Numbered from the stretch's first letter, positions 11,151 to 21,884 are shown. The stretch: DNA of 64,000 nt from Sepiola atlantica (GCA_963556195.1 OY744531.1:51540700-51604699); one strand, 5' to 3'. Notes: a model not told the origin generated them from the sequence alone. Translations and numbers: made by a program.

Positions 11151-11830
11151 TTAGATTAATTCATATGGGAATCAATTTCCGAAGCAAAATAAAGCTCAAT
11201 ATTCAAGTTTAAAGTGTTATTTTAAAAAAATAAATTACAATAAAGCTATAAATAAATAAAACGACAGATCAGAGTTATATATTACTGTAGTTTAATGTTA
11301 ATTTTGAAGCAGAATAAATCTTACACGTGTTTCTTGAGAAAATTCATAACATACTTGTCACAACATCTAAGTTACCATACGAATACTCTCGTCGTCGGAG
11401 ATAATTGCCAGATAAAGACTTCATAACATCCCGGTAAAATATCCAGGTAAAAGAAAAGCTTCCAGACAAATGTCAGAATCATCAATGGAGATATAAAGGT
11501 AATACAAGCATGAACATTGATGCTAAATAAAATAAAAAAGTGACACGTCAAGAAATAAACGCGAGTACACAATAAAAGTGTATTTGAAGAAACCTTTCAG
11601 TAATCAAATCAAATTGGGTAAAATAATTAAACAAATTACCCAAAGAAACTGGAAAAAATGTCTGGGAAGCATAATATTCCTTCTATATTGGTAATTTAAA
11701 AAAAAACAAAAATCAATGGCAGATAAATCAGTAACGATCAGTAATAACGACCAAGGGAAGATAATCATGTTATATGTTAATATCATTTATACTTCTATAA
11801 AATCAAATTTAAAACTAAATCAAGTAACGT
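11151..11830. other. AT-rich stretch, nothing recognised
   Basis: Only short chance open frames; no match to other repeats in the window was noticed. Confidence 0.6.
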
Positions 11831-11853
11831 TTACACACACACCCCCACACCCC

Positions 11854-11916
<63 letters not shown>

Positions 11917-11937
11917 CATTTATATGTGCATAAGAAT

Positions 11938-11969
11938 AGGAAAATATGAAATTCATAACATACATTCCC

Positions 11970-12035
<66 letters not shown>

Positions 12036-12038
12036 TTA

Positions 12039-12113
<75 letters not shown>

Positions 12114-12147
12114 GGGAATGTATGTTATGAATTTCATATTTTCCTAG
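11938..12147. repeat. Perfect inverted repeat around two (TA)n tracts
   Basis: The outer arms, about 37 bp each at 11938-11974 and 12111-12147, are exact reverse complements (GTGGGGAATGTATG and its complement mark the inner ends). Between them lie two (TA)n tracts separated by TTCTTACGC. The whole of about 210 bp can fold into one hairpin or cruciform. A (CA)n(TA)n tract lies just upstream at 11834-11914. Confidence 0.9.
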
Positions 12148-12580
12148 TTATTGTGTTCAGAGCAAATGCAAGCTTCACGTAACTATATAAAAAAGCGAAG
12201 TTTATTCTGACCCCATCGAGATAGTGGGTATTATTTTAAGAATCGCTCTGCATTTTGGTTTGTAGGAACACTTCCATCAGAAATTGCTAATTTTGTATTT
12301 ATTGTAATTGTCTTACGGTATAAACATTGGTTGAATTTAACACGGCATTTTCTAAGATATTTGAAAAATATACTTCATTTTATTTATTAGCACACATAAA
12401 CACGCATATATAAGGATTTGTCTGGACAACATGACATGAGGAAACTTAACCCTACTAGTAAAACCTGATCAAATATTCAAAATAACATAGTACTCGAAAG
12501 TTAACTAAGATCATCTCAACACAGTTATACGCTGGCTCATATGATGAATGGTGCACCTTCTCAAAGTAATGTTACCTCAA
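12148..12580. other. Stretch without recognised features
   Basis: No open frame or motif of note was seen. Confidence 0.55.
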
Positions 12581-12582
12581 GT

Positions 12583-12845
12583 AACAGTACTTAGCTGGAT
12601 ACTCCACCAGACTAGATGAATTCTTGTCCTGTAATCCGGTAAGATCAAGAGACCAAAAGAAAGATATACTATAACGTAGTTAACTGATCGATTGGAGAGA
12701 GGAAAATTGATGTTTTCAACTTCATTACTTACTCAATGTTTGACAGATAAAGGAGAACTTTAATAGAATATTCGAATTTCTATGTTTCTTATATAGAGAT
12801 CAAGAATGGGGGCCTTGATTTCTGACAACATCGATTAAAGAAAAA
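12583..12845 (+). repeat. Interspersed repeat R, copy 2
   Basis: The most complete plus-strand copy. It starts CAAGTAACAGTACTTAGCTG, passes GGATACTCCACCAGACTAG and ATACTATAACGTAGTTAACTG, and ends in the CCTTGATTTCTGA tail. It is directly followed by a (TA)n tract at 12865-12927. Confidence 0.75.
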
Positions 12846-12860
12846 ATGAAACGAAAGAGA

Positions 12861-12931
<71 letters not shown>

Positions 12932-13083
12932 CATGGACGGCGGCACCGGAGGAGGGCACTTTCTGACTTGCCCCCCCCCCCACACTTTATGGTCATCAAT
13001 AATGAAGTTATATATGCATGTGTTTAACCGGGTCCCCCACATTTTAGGAGAGCCCCCCTTTTATAACTGTCCCGCCTGTTCTG
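12932..13083 (+). repeat. Repeat P, left copy of an inverted pair
   Basis: Runs from CATGGACGGCGGCACCGG through a C-run and GTCATCAATAATGAAGTTAT to GTCCCGCC. The same sequence occurs inverted at 14391-14578. Both copies have expanded homopolymer C or G runs. Family unknown; no coding signal seen. Confidence 0.8.
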
Positions 13084-13099
13084 ATATATATATATACAC

Positions 13100-13138
<39 letters not shown>
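13084..13138. repeat. (TA)n(GA)n microsatellite
   Basis: A short TA run then a GA run, ending at the AATTAATTAATT stretch. Confidence 0.9.
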
Positions 13139-13142
<4 letters not shown>

Positions 13143-13204
13143 AAAATTAATTAATTAATTTATAAACCATTGTTTTCTATACAGATTTTTGTAATTAATT
13201 TACA

Positions 13205-13366
13205 AATTAATTTTTTGCGTGCAGAAAAGTTAGACATGGACGCGCATTTCTGCTGGCTATAATCTATCATCAGCATTCCTCACCGGACAGAGATCGAACT
13301 TTCGATGTTAATATTCGTAGACCAGCGTTCTACCCACTAGATCACTATCACTCCTCGGCTTCTTAT
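13205..13366 (-). mobile_element. tRNA-derived SINE
   Basis: The minus strand reads TGATCTAGTGGGTAGAACG, a good A box, and about 35 bp later AGTTCGATCTC, a good B box, followed by a 3' region ending near GCGCGTCCATGTC. Spacing and motifs fit an internal RNA polymerase III promoter of a tRNA-like head. A small palindrome (TGCTG/CAGCA) lies in the 3' part. Confidence 0.75.
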
Positions 13367-13855
13367 CGCTTATAGTGTTACGTAGATTATTTGTTATTGT
13401 TTTTGTTTTAGGCGATAGCGACCAGTCTCTTTACGGTGCGTTTTGTTTTATTATTTAAGAATATGCAAATGAGCGGATTTTTCCTTTTTTAATTCGCCCT
13501 TAATCGGACGAGTCATCAATTGTATATAAAGATTTTTAAAAATTAATTAACTTATAAACAAATTCATTGAATACACACATACACACACACATATACAATA
13601 TTTATTAAAACATCAGAAGTTCAAAGCAAGGAGTCCCATATTCTTAATCCATAGATTTTCAAAGACACACTTTTTTTAACCAACAAGGTAGTTGAAATAT
13701 TATCGGCGACATTTAACTTTGAAAAATTTATACACCAAATACAAAAATTAAAAGATAAATAACCTCTCCATTGAACATATTGAGCTTAATATCATCACGA
13801 TAAATTATTATGAAACGATAAATCAATTATATTTAATTTTATTTAATATTCTAAT

Positions 13856-13858
13856 ATA

Positions 13859-13928
<70 letters not shown>
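13856..13928. repeat. (TA)n microsatellite
   Basis: About 70 bp of TA directly 3' (on the minus strand) of the hammerhead-like element at 13983-14028. Confidence 0.95.
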
Positions 13929-13931
<3 letters not shown>

Positions 13932-13982
13932 TGTTCCGAAGTAATGGAAATTGAAAAAGTAAAACTAGAATATTATTCATGT

Positions 13983-14028
13983 ATTCATCACAGTTTCGTC
14001 TTTATTTGCAGACTTCCTCAGGATGATT
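13983..14028 (-). ncRNA. Hammerhead-like site, family F
   Basis: The minus strand reads AATCATC, CTGAGGA (N7=G), one extra A, stem II GTCT/AGAC around a loop, GAAAC, then GATGAAT. ATCATC and GATGA(A)T pair as stem I. The stem III region is TGT where GTT is seen in the 59742-59788 copy, so cleavage would be impaired. It is followed by (TA)n about 60 bp downstream. Confidence 0.5.
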
Positions 14029-14196
14029 ATCTGAAGAAAAACCAAACACAAGTACAACATGTTTGAAACAATAGGTGGTAGCGGGTGAGCTTAAATTTGC
14101 GGCAGCTTATGAATAAAAAAAATATTACATACAAATAGATGGTGGCAGTGAAAATTGTGGCGGTTGGAGTTATAAGATCACATACCCACACACACA

Positions 14197-14197
<1 letters not shown>

Positions 14198-14262
<65 letters not shown>
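14198..14262. repeat. (TA)n microsatellite
   Basis: Pure TA run bounded by CA-rich sequence on the left and GTGTGTGTG on the right. Confidence 0.95.
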
Positions 14263-14264
<2 letters not shown>

Positions 14265-14390
14265 GTGTGTGTCTTCCTGAAAAGAATCTTTGATAATATG
14301 ACATAGTTTTCGTTACATACCGATGCACTAAATCTTTGTCATTATAAGTTATTGATTAACATCTTTAATATATTAACACCTTTCAGGACC

Positions 14391-14578
14391 GGCGGGACAG
14401 TTATAAAAGTGGGGGGGGGGGCTCTCCTAAAAAGTGGGGGGGGGCCGGTTAAACACATGCATATATAACTTCATTATTGATGACTGTAAAGTGGGGTCGG
14501 CAAGTCAAAAAGTGAGGGTGGGGAGTTGATACCCCCTGCCCATCCACCCCCCACCCCCCCGGTGCCGCCGTCCATGCC
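14391..14578 (-). repeat. Repeat P, right copy of an inverted pair
   Basis: Reverse complement of the sequence at 12932-13083, with longer G-runs and a small internal expansion. Both outer ends face away from the 1.3 kb between them. Confidence 0.8.
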
Positions 14579-15000
14579 TTTGCTTCATAACGGAGTCTTA
14601 TAAATAATGTAATCTAATCTAAGCTTTCGGAGTTTGTTTACGCCACGTAATTTTGACAATAAATCAGTCTCCTTATTTCATTTGATGTTTTAATATTTTC
14701 TTACAATTGTCTCTCTGTCACTTAAAAGCGTACATACATTTATTTTATAATATCATATAGATACGACTGAATAAAGAATGCCGGATGCACTGAATTCGAT
14801 AAATGTACAGCAGAAACAGAGGAAGCAAGTTCAGACCCGTCGGCGCTTATTTCGGCTGAGTCTGAGTCACGTGCAGGATCAAAGTTCCCATGCAAATCAG
14901 GTACGTTTAAGTTTACCTGTTTCACCCCGACCCTATCTTAAATGATTCTTTATGTGTACAAGGTTAGGCAGAAATAACGCCCTTTTTAATTTATTAACGT
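14579..15000. other. Stretch without recognised features
   Basis: Short chance frames only. Confidence 0.55.
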
Positions 15001-15009
15001 TTATTGGAC

Positions 15010-15010
<1 letters not shown>

Positions 15011-15074
<64 letters not shown>
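15011..15074. repeat. (TA)n microsatellite
   Basis: It lies about 25 bp beyond the predicted cleavage site of the hammerhead at 15095-15139 (minus). Confidence 0.95.
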
Positions 15075-15079
<5 letters not shown>

Positions 15080-15094
15080 TAAATTATATTTACA

Positions 15095-15139
15095 TACATA
15101 CGACGTTGTTTCGAGCCTTTTACTCTCATCAGTGTATGG
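15095..15139 (-). ncRNA. Hammerhead ribozyme motif, family E, intact core
   Basis: The minus strand holds CATAC, a bulged A, CTGATGA, stem II GAGT/GCTC with loop AAAAG, GAAAC, loop AAC, GTC (cleavage triplet), then GTATG. Stem I CATAC/GTATG and stem II pair fully. Stem III is minimal (A-U, C-G), as in the small hammerheads of Penelope-like elements. No PLE coding sequence was found beside it, so it is a solo end. Activity is inferred, not shown. Confidence 0.7.
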
Positions 15140-15444
15140 AAGTGCTAATTTCAGACTGTCACAAAGCGCGAACCCGGTTCACAGAGATACTTTTGACTCC
15201 GCACACTTTTACTCTATCCTCGTGGCCATAGGAAATTATCACGTGATATGGAGAATTTAAGTTATATTCATGCCGATTACAGCGTTACATCACGACAGAC
15301 TAGAGAACACAACGAACTTACTCGGAGTCTTGCTTTGTAGTAAAATCAATGTCTATTTTAAATTTCTCCTAACAGCGCTCAACTTTAATTTTTTATAGCA
15401 TAATATTTATAAATACATATTAAATTATATTTACCTACAAACGA

Positions 15445-15477
15445 CGTCCTTTCGAGCTTTTTACTGTTATGAGAGTA

Positions 15478-15478
<1 letters not shown>
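15445..15478 (-). ncRNA. Decayed hammerhead, family E
   Basis: Minus strand matches 15095-15139 (AGTAAAAAGCTCGAAAGG then ACGTCGT), but the CTGATGA core is replaced by CTCATAACA. It is 330 bp from its better relative and abuts the (TA)n at 15479. Confidence 0.45.

Positions 15479-15564
<86 letters not shown>
15479..15564. repeat. (TA)n microsatellite
   Basis: About 85 bp of TA. Confidence 0.95.
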
Positions 15565-15566
<2 letters not shown>

Positions 15567-15671
15567 TACATGTAACTATGCATGTTGTCGTAACGACGTT
15601 TCTTTCTATTTCCTGTTTGAACACATCCAACTGTATACCATCCGTGAAAAAATTACTAGCATGGCAGCCAC

Positions 15672-15920
15672 AAGTAACAACACTTAGCTTGATACTCCAC
15701 TGGATCAAATCAATTCTGATACTGAAATCAAATCAATTCTGATACTGAAATCAAATCAATTATGATACTGGAATCCGGTAAGACTAAGCAAACACCTGAA
15801 AAAAACAAACACACTATAACATGGTCAACTTATCTTTTTTCACTGCTTTATTAACTCCAGGTTTGTGAAGTAGAGAATATACTTAATTAAATCCTCGAAT
15901 ACCTATGTAATTCATTGATT
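15672..15920 (+). repeat. Interspersed repeat R, copy 3, with internal triplication
   Basis: Starts near AACACTTAGCTTGATACTCC and matches repeat R. A unit of about 24 bp around ATCAAATCAATTCTGATACT is repeated three times at about 15703-15770 before the GAATCCGGTAAGAC block. Confidence 0.65.
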
Positions 15921-17232
15921 GAGACTCTTATGATTTGTGAGGGCTACCTGAGCTAAGAATATAGAAAAGAGGAAAACCGAATGTTTTTTTTAACAAACAC
16001 GGAAGATAGGAACACTAACTACTCATTAAAAGAGATTTTGCTCGTCTTTCGTCCGTCCCATTAAAAAAATGTAATAAAAGTATTGGGGAATTTGTCTCAT
16101 TTCGAAATATCAGAGATCTTTACTACTTTTAGAAATGGGAAATATTGCATTAATATTTATGAACTAATAAATTCACAACAATTAAAGCGGATGCTTTAAT
16201 TGGAAATCTAAACCAACACCGTGAGATCTTCAGTCCTATTCTACAAACTGCCCTATTTAGACTTTTTTTTTATAAATTAAGCGTAACATAATAATTATAG
16301 CTTTGGTGTGACGTCATAAATGCATGATTTACGTCATATTTCAAAACATTAATTTAAACATAAGCGATAATTACAAAAATAAATTAATGGGTAAACATCA
16401 TCAATAGCGTTAGAAATTATTTGAATTGTCCAAACATTTATTTTTCTTTAACTACGTTTTGTATGTAGTTCTTTCTCAATTACATAATCTTCCCAGCCTA
16501 ACAAAATATGCGACCAGAGGAAGCATATATTTGCTATTAATTATAAAATAAAATTGAGAAAATAAAAAACCTTAAATAGTACATATATAAACAACAAGAA
16601 CAACAAAGTGTCTATCAGTAAACACCTAATTACAAATTAATATACACAAAACCAAAGTGTCTATTAGTAATCAAATAAATAAAAACAGTAAATAAGATTA
16701 AAAATAATAGTTAATAAAAATGAATAATAATAAATAAATGAATATGTATTGATTACTTTCATCTCAGCGACCGGACTTTAACGAATTAAACTCTCCAGAA
16801 TTATGGAAAAGCCAAGCTCGATTGTGAAGATCTTCAAATGCTGGGGGTGTCTATTTCAGGAAGAAGTTGACGGAGTCTGGCGTTTGATTACGAGGCTGTG
16901 GCGGTTTTAATCGTTCTGGTTGGAAAAGGATTCTCGAATTTATTGCGGAAATGTAGGCTATCATTGACAACGAACTCAGCATGTCAATGATATCCATGAT
17001 CAGTGACAAGGAAATGTTCGATGTTCTCATCAGAAGTATAGTGCACGTGGAGATCCGTTTCTACTTGTACAAGATGAGAAAAGGGCAGTTTTTATCGCAT
17101 AAGACAGATGAGAAGCGACTGAAACTTACCGAGATTCTTGTGAAAAACTAATTCATTCTATGGTATGCTTTCATTCTTAAGAACCTTTGCTATTATCAGT
17201 TAGCAAACTCGCCAAACAACCCCTGGCTTTCT
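15921..17232. other. Stretch without recognised features
   Basis: AT-rich to about 16780, then more balanced composition at 16790-17150 with no family recognised in any frame. Confidence 0.5.
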
Positions 17233-17778
17233 GTGTACCTCAAAGTTTTACCGAAAACCATAAAGACTAAGTTCCCAGTTCACTTGATTGTATTTCTGAT
17301 AGATAGAACAAAAGTCACGTTCAGGGGCGTGCAGCAGGGGCGACGGATATTCAAATTGGGGGCATCCAATCATATTCAAACATTCTCCCTTTCTCATGAT
17401 ATTTATCAGTACTATGACATATATTTAAGTCTTTGTGGGATACAATCAAGGAGTTTGCCACGAGCATCGTCAGGTCATCACCAGACTTTTGCATCCATTG
17501 GTCTCGTTATATCACCGTACATCTTTCCGGGAAGGCATCATATACAATACAGAAGGTCACATCATGTAGCTTGGACAATTATTGCTTTGGATCCATGGGG
17601 TCTATTGGGAAACCTTTATGCGTGGCAACACGAATCTTCATCATGCTACACAAGCAGGAAAGCCCAGTCATAGCTCCCCGGGAATACTTTGATTGCATTA
17701 CTCTGGACTTCTGGTCTCTCAAAATTCCCAGATTTCAACCAATCTGGACTATTGTCCGTGTATGTGTGAGTTTGAGAC

Positions 17779-17821
<43 letters not shown>

Positions 17822-17891
17822 GACAGAGGGGAGAGAGCGCGCGCGTGTGTGTGAGAGAGAAGGAGAGATAGAGATTCTCCTGCAACATTAA
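17233..17891 (+). other. Unassigned region with two overlapping open frames
   Basis: Open frames at 17233-17673 (146 codons) and 17433-17891 (152 codons) overlap in different frames. Composition here is less AT-rich than the flanks. Neither frame shows a known motif, signal peptide or compositional sign of coding, and the second ends in a (GA)n artefact (17780-17832). It may be decayed mobile-element sequence. Not claimed as a gene. Confidence 0.3.
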
Positions 17892-18483
17892 AGGGGAGCT
17901 CATATCCATGAAAATCACATTTCACCCTGTTAAACCGAAGAAGTGTCGAAGAAAATTCCCCAGCAAGTGTCGAGGCTGTGTGGAGAACGTGGTTGAGATT
18001 GACTAGGATTTATTTTAATAACGTGAATCGTGTAGTCCTTCTTTTAATTAAAAAAAAAATATATATCTGGAAAATCAACAGGTTGTATTTCATTTTATTT
18101 CAAAGTTATGCGACAATTAATTCAACGAACCTTTTATCTTACATATTAAGTTATCTTGTGAGATTTTAAAAGTCGAACCCAAATAGCATTTAAGCTGACA
18201 TATAACACTTTTTCAATTGCTATTGTTGTACCATGTTATTAGCACTATAATAACATACTTCGGAACAATTTATTTAAAAAATATTTAGTCCTGCTCCGAA
18301 TACTGCTAACATGGAAATAGTTTCAGATCATAACCGAAAAATCAAAATCAGCAAGGGAAATAATTTTTAATTGAAGAATTTAAGATGGGTTGTTTCCCTT
18401 ACAACTAAGATTGTATACCTTTTTCAGTATAAGTTTAATATATGTTAACAGATACAAATTAACATCTAAAATGACTTCACAGC

Positions 18484-18506
18484 ATCTCGGGCTACGCCGG
18501 GTAGCT
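18484..18506. repeat. Short CCGGG hairpin motif
   Basis: TCGGGCTACGCCGGGTAG is one of three similar GC-rich hairpins in otherwise AT-rich DNA (others 20299-20316 and 26170-26190). Each is followed by AT-rich sequence. Confidence 0.5.
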
Positions 18507-18661
18507 ACATCGATTATATGTATATATATATGAGTTTAAGGAAAAAGTGTAAGCGGTGTTATTCTTATAATTAAATATCTTTCTAATTTCCATCTATGGA
18601 AAAACGCAGTCTGCAAAGTGTGTAAATAATTATCCCAGTTAAAAGTTTCTGTAATGAATTC

Positions 18662-18752
18662 ACTAATCATTAGCATGTTACTAATCATTAGCATGTTACT
18701 AATCATTAGCATGTTACTAATCATTAGCATGTTACTAATCATTAGCATGTTA
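18662..18752. repeat. 18-bp tandem repeat, five copies
   Basis: ACTAATCATTAGCATGTT repeats five times without visible change. Since 18 is a multiple of 3, a minus frame reads a repeated LMISNM peptide; this is an artefact. Confidence 0.95.
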
Positions 18753-18782
18753 CTACTTAAGTACTCGAGTTGACATACTCAT

Positions 18783-18990
18783 GTTGACACGCCGGTTTTC
18801 GTTAGATCACCGCAGTTAATCCTGTATCAGTACTAAATGGGTAACCATTTCGGAATACCAGGTGCTGCATGTGATCTCCGCTTATCTCGATATTGTTTTT
18901 AGTCGTCCTAGACATCTCCTTGCCACTGGATTCAAGTAGTGCCGATTTAGAAGAGGTATGGTTGGGATTGGTCAACCCTTGCTTCACAAT
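18783..18990 (+). mobile_element. SINE with 5S rRNA-like head, copy S1
   Basis: 18783-18873 aligns to eukaryotic 5S rRNA in order: GTTGACACGCCGGTTTTCGT, TAGATCACCG, AGTTAA, CAGTACTAAATGGGTAACC and GGAATACCAGGTGCTG. The last two correspond to the 5S internal control region and its 3' arm. A short deletion removes the AGCAACGT part kept in copy S2. The following body only weakly resembles that of S2. It is too diverged to be a 5S gene. 5S-derived SINEs (SINE3 class) are known in other animals. Confidence 0.7.
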
Positions 18991-19194
18991 TATACGCGCA
19001 GCAACTCTTACAGGGAGTATTCATTATCTCTCAAGAATGAACGGAGACCATGCCATGACTCGAGTAGTGAGACGAGAAAAGAAATCAGTACGCCAGACTA
19101 GCGATTTCTAACTGGATTGTGTGGATTTGTAAAAAGAGACCGAAGACACCCGAGGATGGTGTCTAGTAGGTAATTAAAACTCTCCTAATATTTG

Positions 19195-19300
19195 CTTCAT
19201 TTTACTTTAGTCGAAGTTCTCAGAAATCAAGGGTCCCCTTCCCGGGGCTAACACTTTATCTCTATAATGAGATACATAGATATTCGAATATTCTATTAAA
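19195..19300 (-). repeat. Repeat R, 3' tail fragment
   Basis: The minus strand reads CTTTAATAGAATATTCGAAT, TATAGAGATAAAGTG, a CCCCGGGAAGGGGACC block, CTTGATTTCTGAGAAC, then GTAAAATGAAGC. It matches the ends of copies 2 and 3. Confidence 0.65.
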
Positions 19301-19443
19301 GGCGACTGATATGCTTATTCAATTTGAAGGTTGCTACATCTGACCATCGGATCATATCAAGAATGTCACATCTATACATAATATACAGGAAAGTTTTCTG
19401 TATGTGTTTCTGTATGTGTGTTTGTGTTGTACGGCATAGTGAT

Positions 19444-19920
19444 ATTGACACACCGGTTCTCGTTAGATCACCGAAGTTAAGCAACGTTGAGCTGTATCAG
19501 TACATAGACATTCGAATAATCTATTAAAGTTATCCTTTACCTGTCAAACATTGAGTTACTAAAGAAGTTAAGAACATTCATTTTCCTCTTTCCAATTGAC
19601 CTGTGAACTATGTTATAGTATATCTTTCTTTTGGTCTTTTGGTCTTACCGGATTCCAGGACAAGCATTCATCTAGTCTGGTGGAGTATCCAGCTAAGTGC
19701 TGTTACTTAAGGTATGGGTGCCCATTTAAAAATACCAGGCAATGTATGTAGAGGGACGTCGACAGCTCCCCACAAGAACTGCAAACATAACGTCGTCATC
19801 TCCCCTAACCGGGATATAAATGCGACTGAGGGCCGCTTGTGAATTTGATATTCCCATGAAACTTTCTCCTTCGAAGGAAGCCTGTTCAACTCGCCCAGGG
19901 TGAATGCTGTACCAAGTACA
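19444..19920 (+). mobile_element. SINE with 5S rRNA-like head, copy S2, interrupted by repeat R
   Basis: 19444-19504 gives the 5' two thirds of a 5S rRNA-like head (ACACCGGTTCTCGTTAGATC, CGAAGTTAAGCAACG, CTGTATCAGTAC). 19709-19748 gives the rest (GGTATGGGTGCCCAT, AATACCAGGC). Repeat R lies between them on the minus strand. The body runs to about 19910 and ends in a T-run, like a polymerase III terminator. The body (ATAACGTCGTCATCTCCCC, CGCTTGTGAATTTGATATTC) matches the minus strand of 27819-28073. Confidence 0.75.
19505..19708 (-). repeat. Interspersed repeat R, copy 4, inside 5S-SINE S2
   Basis: Minus strand starts AAGTAACAGCACTTAGCTGG and runs through GGATACTCCACCAGACTAG and ATACTATAACATAGTTCAC to AACTTTAATAGATTATTCG. 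It splits the 5S-like head at the GTAC/TTGGATGGG position, showing that repeat R is mobile and younger than S2. Confidence 0.75.
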
Positions 19921-20298
19921 GTTTTTTTTGTGTGTGTTCAGCTCAAAATATAAAAAAACAAGACAGACCTACAAATCTAACATTTTTTTGCACAAAGAAA
20001 ATATGAGCAAATCTATTTTTCCAATATTCATTCTTTTGAGTGTCAACAGAAACAAAATTAATTAGGGTTTATCTCCATTTAGAGCGATTTAAGTTATTAT
20101 GTAATAATTCGTCAACGATTTTCTAGTTGCGAGAGAGGGAGTGATATATATAGAGAGGCATGGGTAGAGAGGGAGAAAAGAGATATTGATGGAAGGGGAG
20201 AAGAGAGAGAGAAACAGAGAGATGAGGTTGATAGAGCAGTTTCAAAAGAAAGATGTTACGTACACTTGTTAACTCTTGTATTTTGTTATCCATGCTTC

Positions 20299-20316
20299 CC
20301 GGCTACGCCGGGTAGT
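20299..20316. repeat. Short CCGGG hairpin motif
   Basis: CCCGGCTACGCCGGGTAG can fold with a six-base stem. See 18484-18506. Confidence 0.5.
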
Positions 20317-20383
20317 CATGCTGGTCTACATTAAACAAATTCATAAAACTTATCATCTATCTGCATCGACATAATACAAGCTC

Positions 20384-20881
20384 TGTAACATATAAGAGTG
20401 TGAGCAGTGGCTGTGTTGGATTAGGGCTAGCACGAGCTTCCCTCAAACTCCTATAAGCATCGCCCAAGCTTTGCTGTGGCTCCTCTGGTTAAGTATACAT
20501 TAGTTTAGCCTTGTTACGGTCAAATATTCTTAAGACGTGTAGTCCCAAATCAATTAATGTCGAGGCGGTTATCTATTGGTTTATATAGGTAAGTGGGCCA
20601 CCAATATAAAAGGCGTGAGTCAACGGTTCCCTTCCTCCTTTCTCTGGCTTACTGTTGAAGTAGCGTCATACTTGATAAATTTCTTTGTATTATTTTGTTG
20701 TGGAAAATTATGTGACACGTGACCCTTCCTTTAAATCTAAGTCCGCTTTTTCATATTTCCACGCATTAGGAATTTCTGACAAGCGTTAGATATTTCGTAT
20801 ATTACGTGTAAGCGTAAATAAATCCAGTTATAAATTTATAAGCATAGTTTGTAGTTCTTATTTGTGTATCTCTTTTGTTCA
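20384..20881 (+). repeat. Possible solo LTR
   Basis: Starts TGTAACATATAAGAG and ends TTTGTTCA, about 498 bp. It contains a TATA-like CCAATATAAAAGGCG at about 20607-20621 and AATAAA at 20817, in the order expected for U3-R-U5. No second LTR, convincing target duplication or coding sequence was found, so the ends are uncertain. Confidence 0.35.
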
Positions 20882-21044
20882 TAGGTCAGGGGGATTAAAC
20901 GGCCGATAATCAGCCTATATATTATTAATCGAGATTTGGAATCTGTCTGTCTGAAGTCGAAACTGTATTATTACTATCTTTTAATGCTTAATCCAGTTTA
21001 CTATACTATTTCAAACAAACGTACTATCTTTAACTGTTCAATTC

Positions 21045-21180
21045 AGGGGGTAGTGTAGTATTTGTTTTGTTGGGAGCAGGTAGTGTAGTATCTGTTCTGT
21101 TGTCATGATATCATCCTCCCAGGTATTACATCCTCCTTTTTAGAGAGTAAGCTAATGTAGCATCTGTTCTAGTGTCATGT
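21045..21180 (+). repeat. Three U2-like SINE head fragments in a row
   Basis: GTGTAGTATTTGTTTTG, GTGTAGTATCTGTTCTG and ATGTAGCATCTGTTCTAG recur within 130 bp, each like the U2 snRNA branch-point region that heads the SINEs at 35810 and 42765. The third, followed by AGTGTCATGTTG, is closest to the second body type at 52925-53160. Confidence 0.5.
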
Positions 21181-21825
21181 TGCCCTTACAGGCTTTGTCT
21201 CCGGTCGCATATTTTTGCTAGTAATCTTTCTATTCCCTACTATTATTTTCATGTAACATTAATTATGTTATTATTTATTTATGACTTAACGGATCATATT
21301 CAATTCTGTCTTAATAAGAAATATATGCTCATAGTGTATAAAAGGTAATTTCACAGCCCCGCCATTTTGTTAGGAGAGCAAAATGATACAATCGTTTATC
21401 TAAATCCCCATATCATAAACTTATATTAATCTCAACGGACATCTTTTGCACGTTTTTAAAACTAAGTTGTAACCCAGATTTGAAGAGAGGCATATTTGAC
21501 GAAATATTGTCATACATGAAGCAGCATTGAAAGAAAATAAGATTCGTAATCATGAAATAGCAAATAGTCACATTAATAATAATAAAAGAAAAAAAAGTAT
21601 TTTAATTTCAATTTTGTATAACTTAATTTACTTTTAATCCGTATATATTCGTTACAACTCTGCATCTGAATCGTCTCCTATAAAGGATTTATATATATAT
21701 ATACTATACACAAACCTTTTATAAAAAATATTTACAAATTACTCCACTTAATAAAATTGGGTTAGATGTGGTAGCATGCGTTAGTAATGGCACTTTATTA
21801 CTTTGTACAGTTGTCATAAACTGTA
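21181..21825. other. AT-rich stretch, nothing recognised
   Basis: No significant open frame or known motif. Confidence 0.55.
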
Positions 21826-21839
21826 TACACACACACACG

Positions 21840-21875
<36 letters not shown>
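21826..21875. repeat. (CA)n(TA)n microsatellite
   Basis: Lies on the 3' side (minus strand) of the family H site at 21885-21960. Confidence 0.95.
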
Positions 21876-21880
<5 letters not shown>

Positions 21881-21884
21881 TATG

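Noticed and set aside
13217..13275. Hammerhead in the tail of the tRNA-SINE (minus CTGATGA ... GAAAT GCGCGTC)
   Set aside because: Core and GAAA-like parts are there but no stem II forms; the local pairing TGCTG/CAGCA is in a different register.
13290..13366. tRNA gene
   Set aside because: A and B boxes are present but arms do not pair into a cloverleaf by eye; it fits a SINE head. The same holds for 25978-26060 and 54058-54127.
17233..17891. Protein-coding gene
   Set aside because: Two overlapping frames, no motif, and the second relies on a (GA)n tract.
18783..18873. 5S rRNA gene
   Set aside because: Internal deletion and many substitutions, plus a SINE body and dispersed copies, show it is a 5S-derived retroposon.
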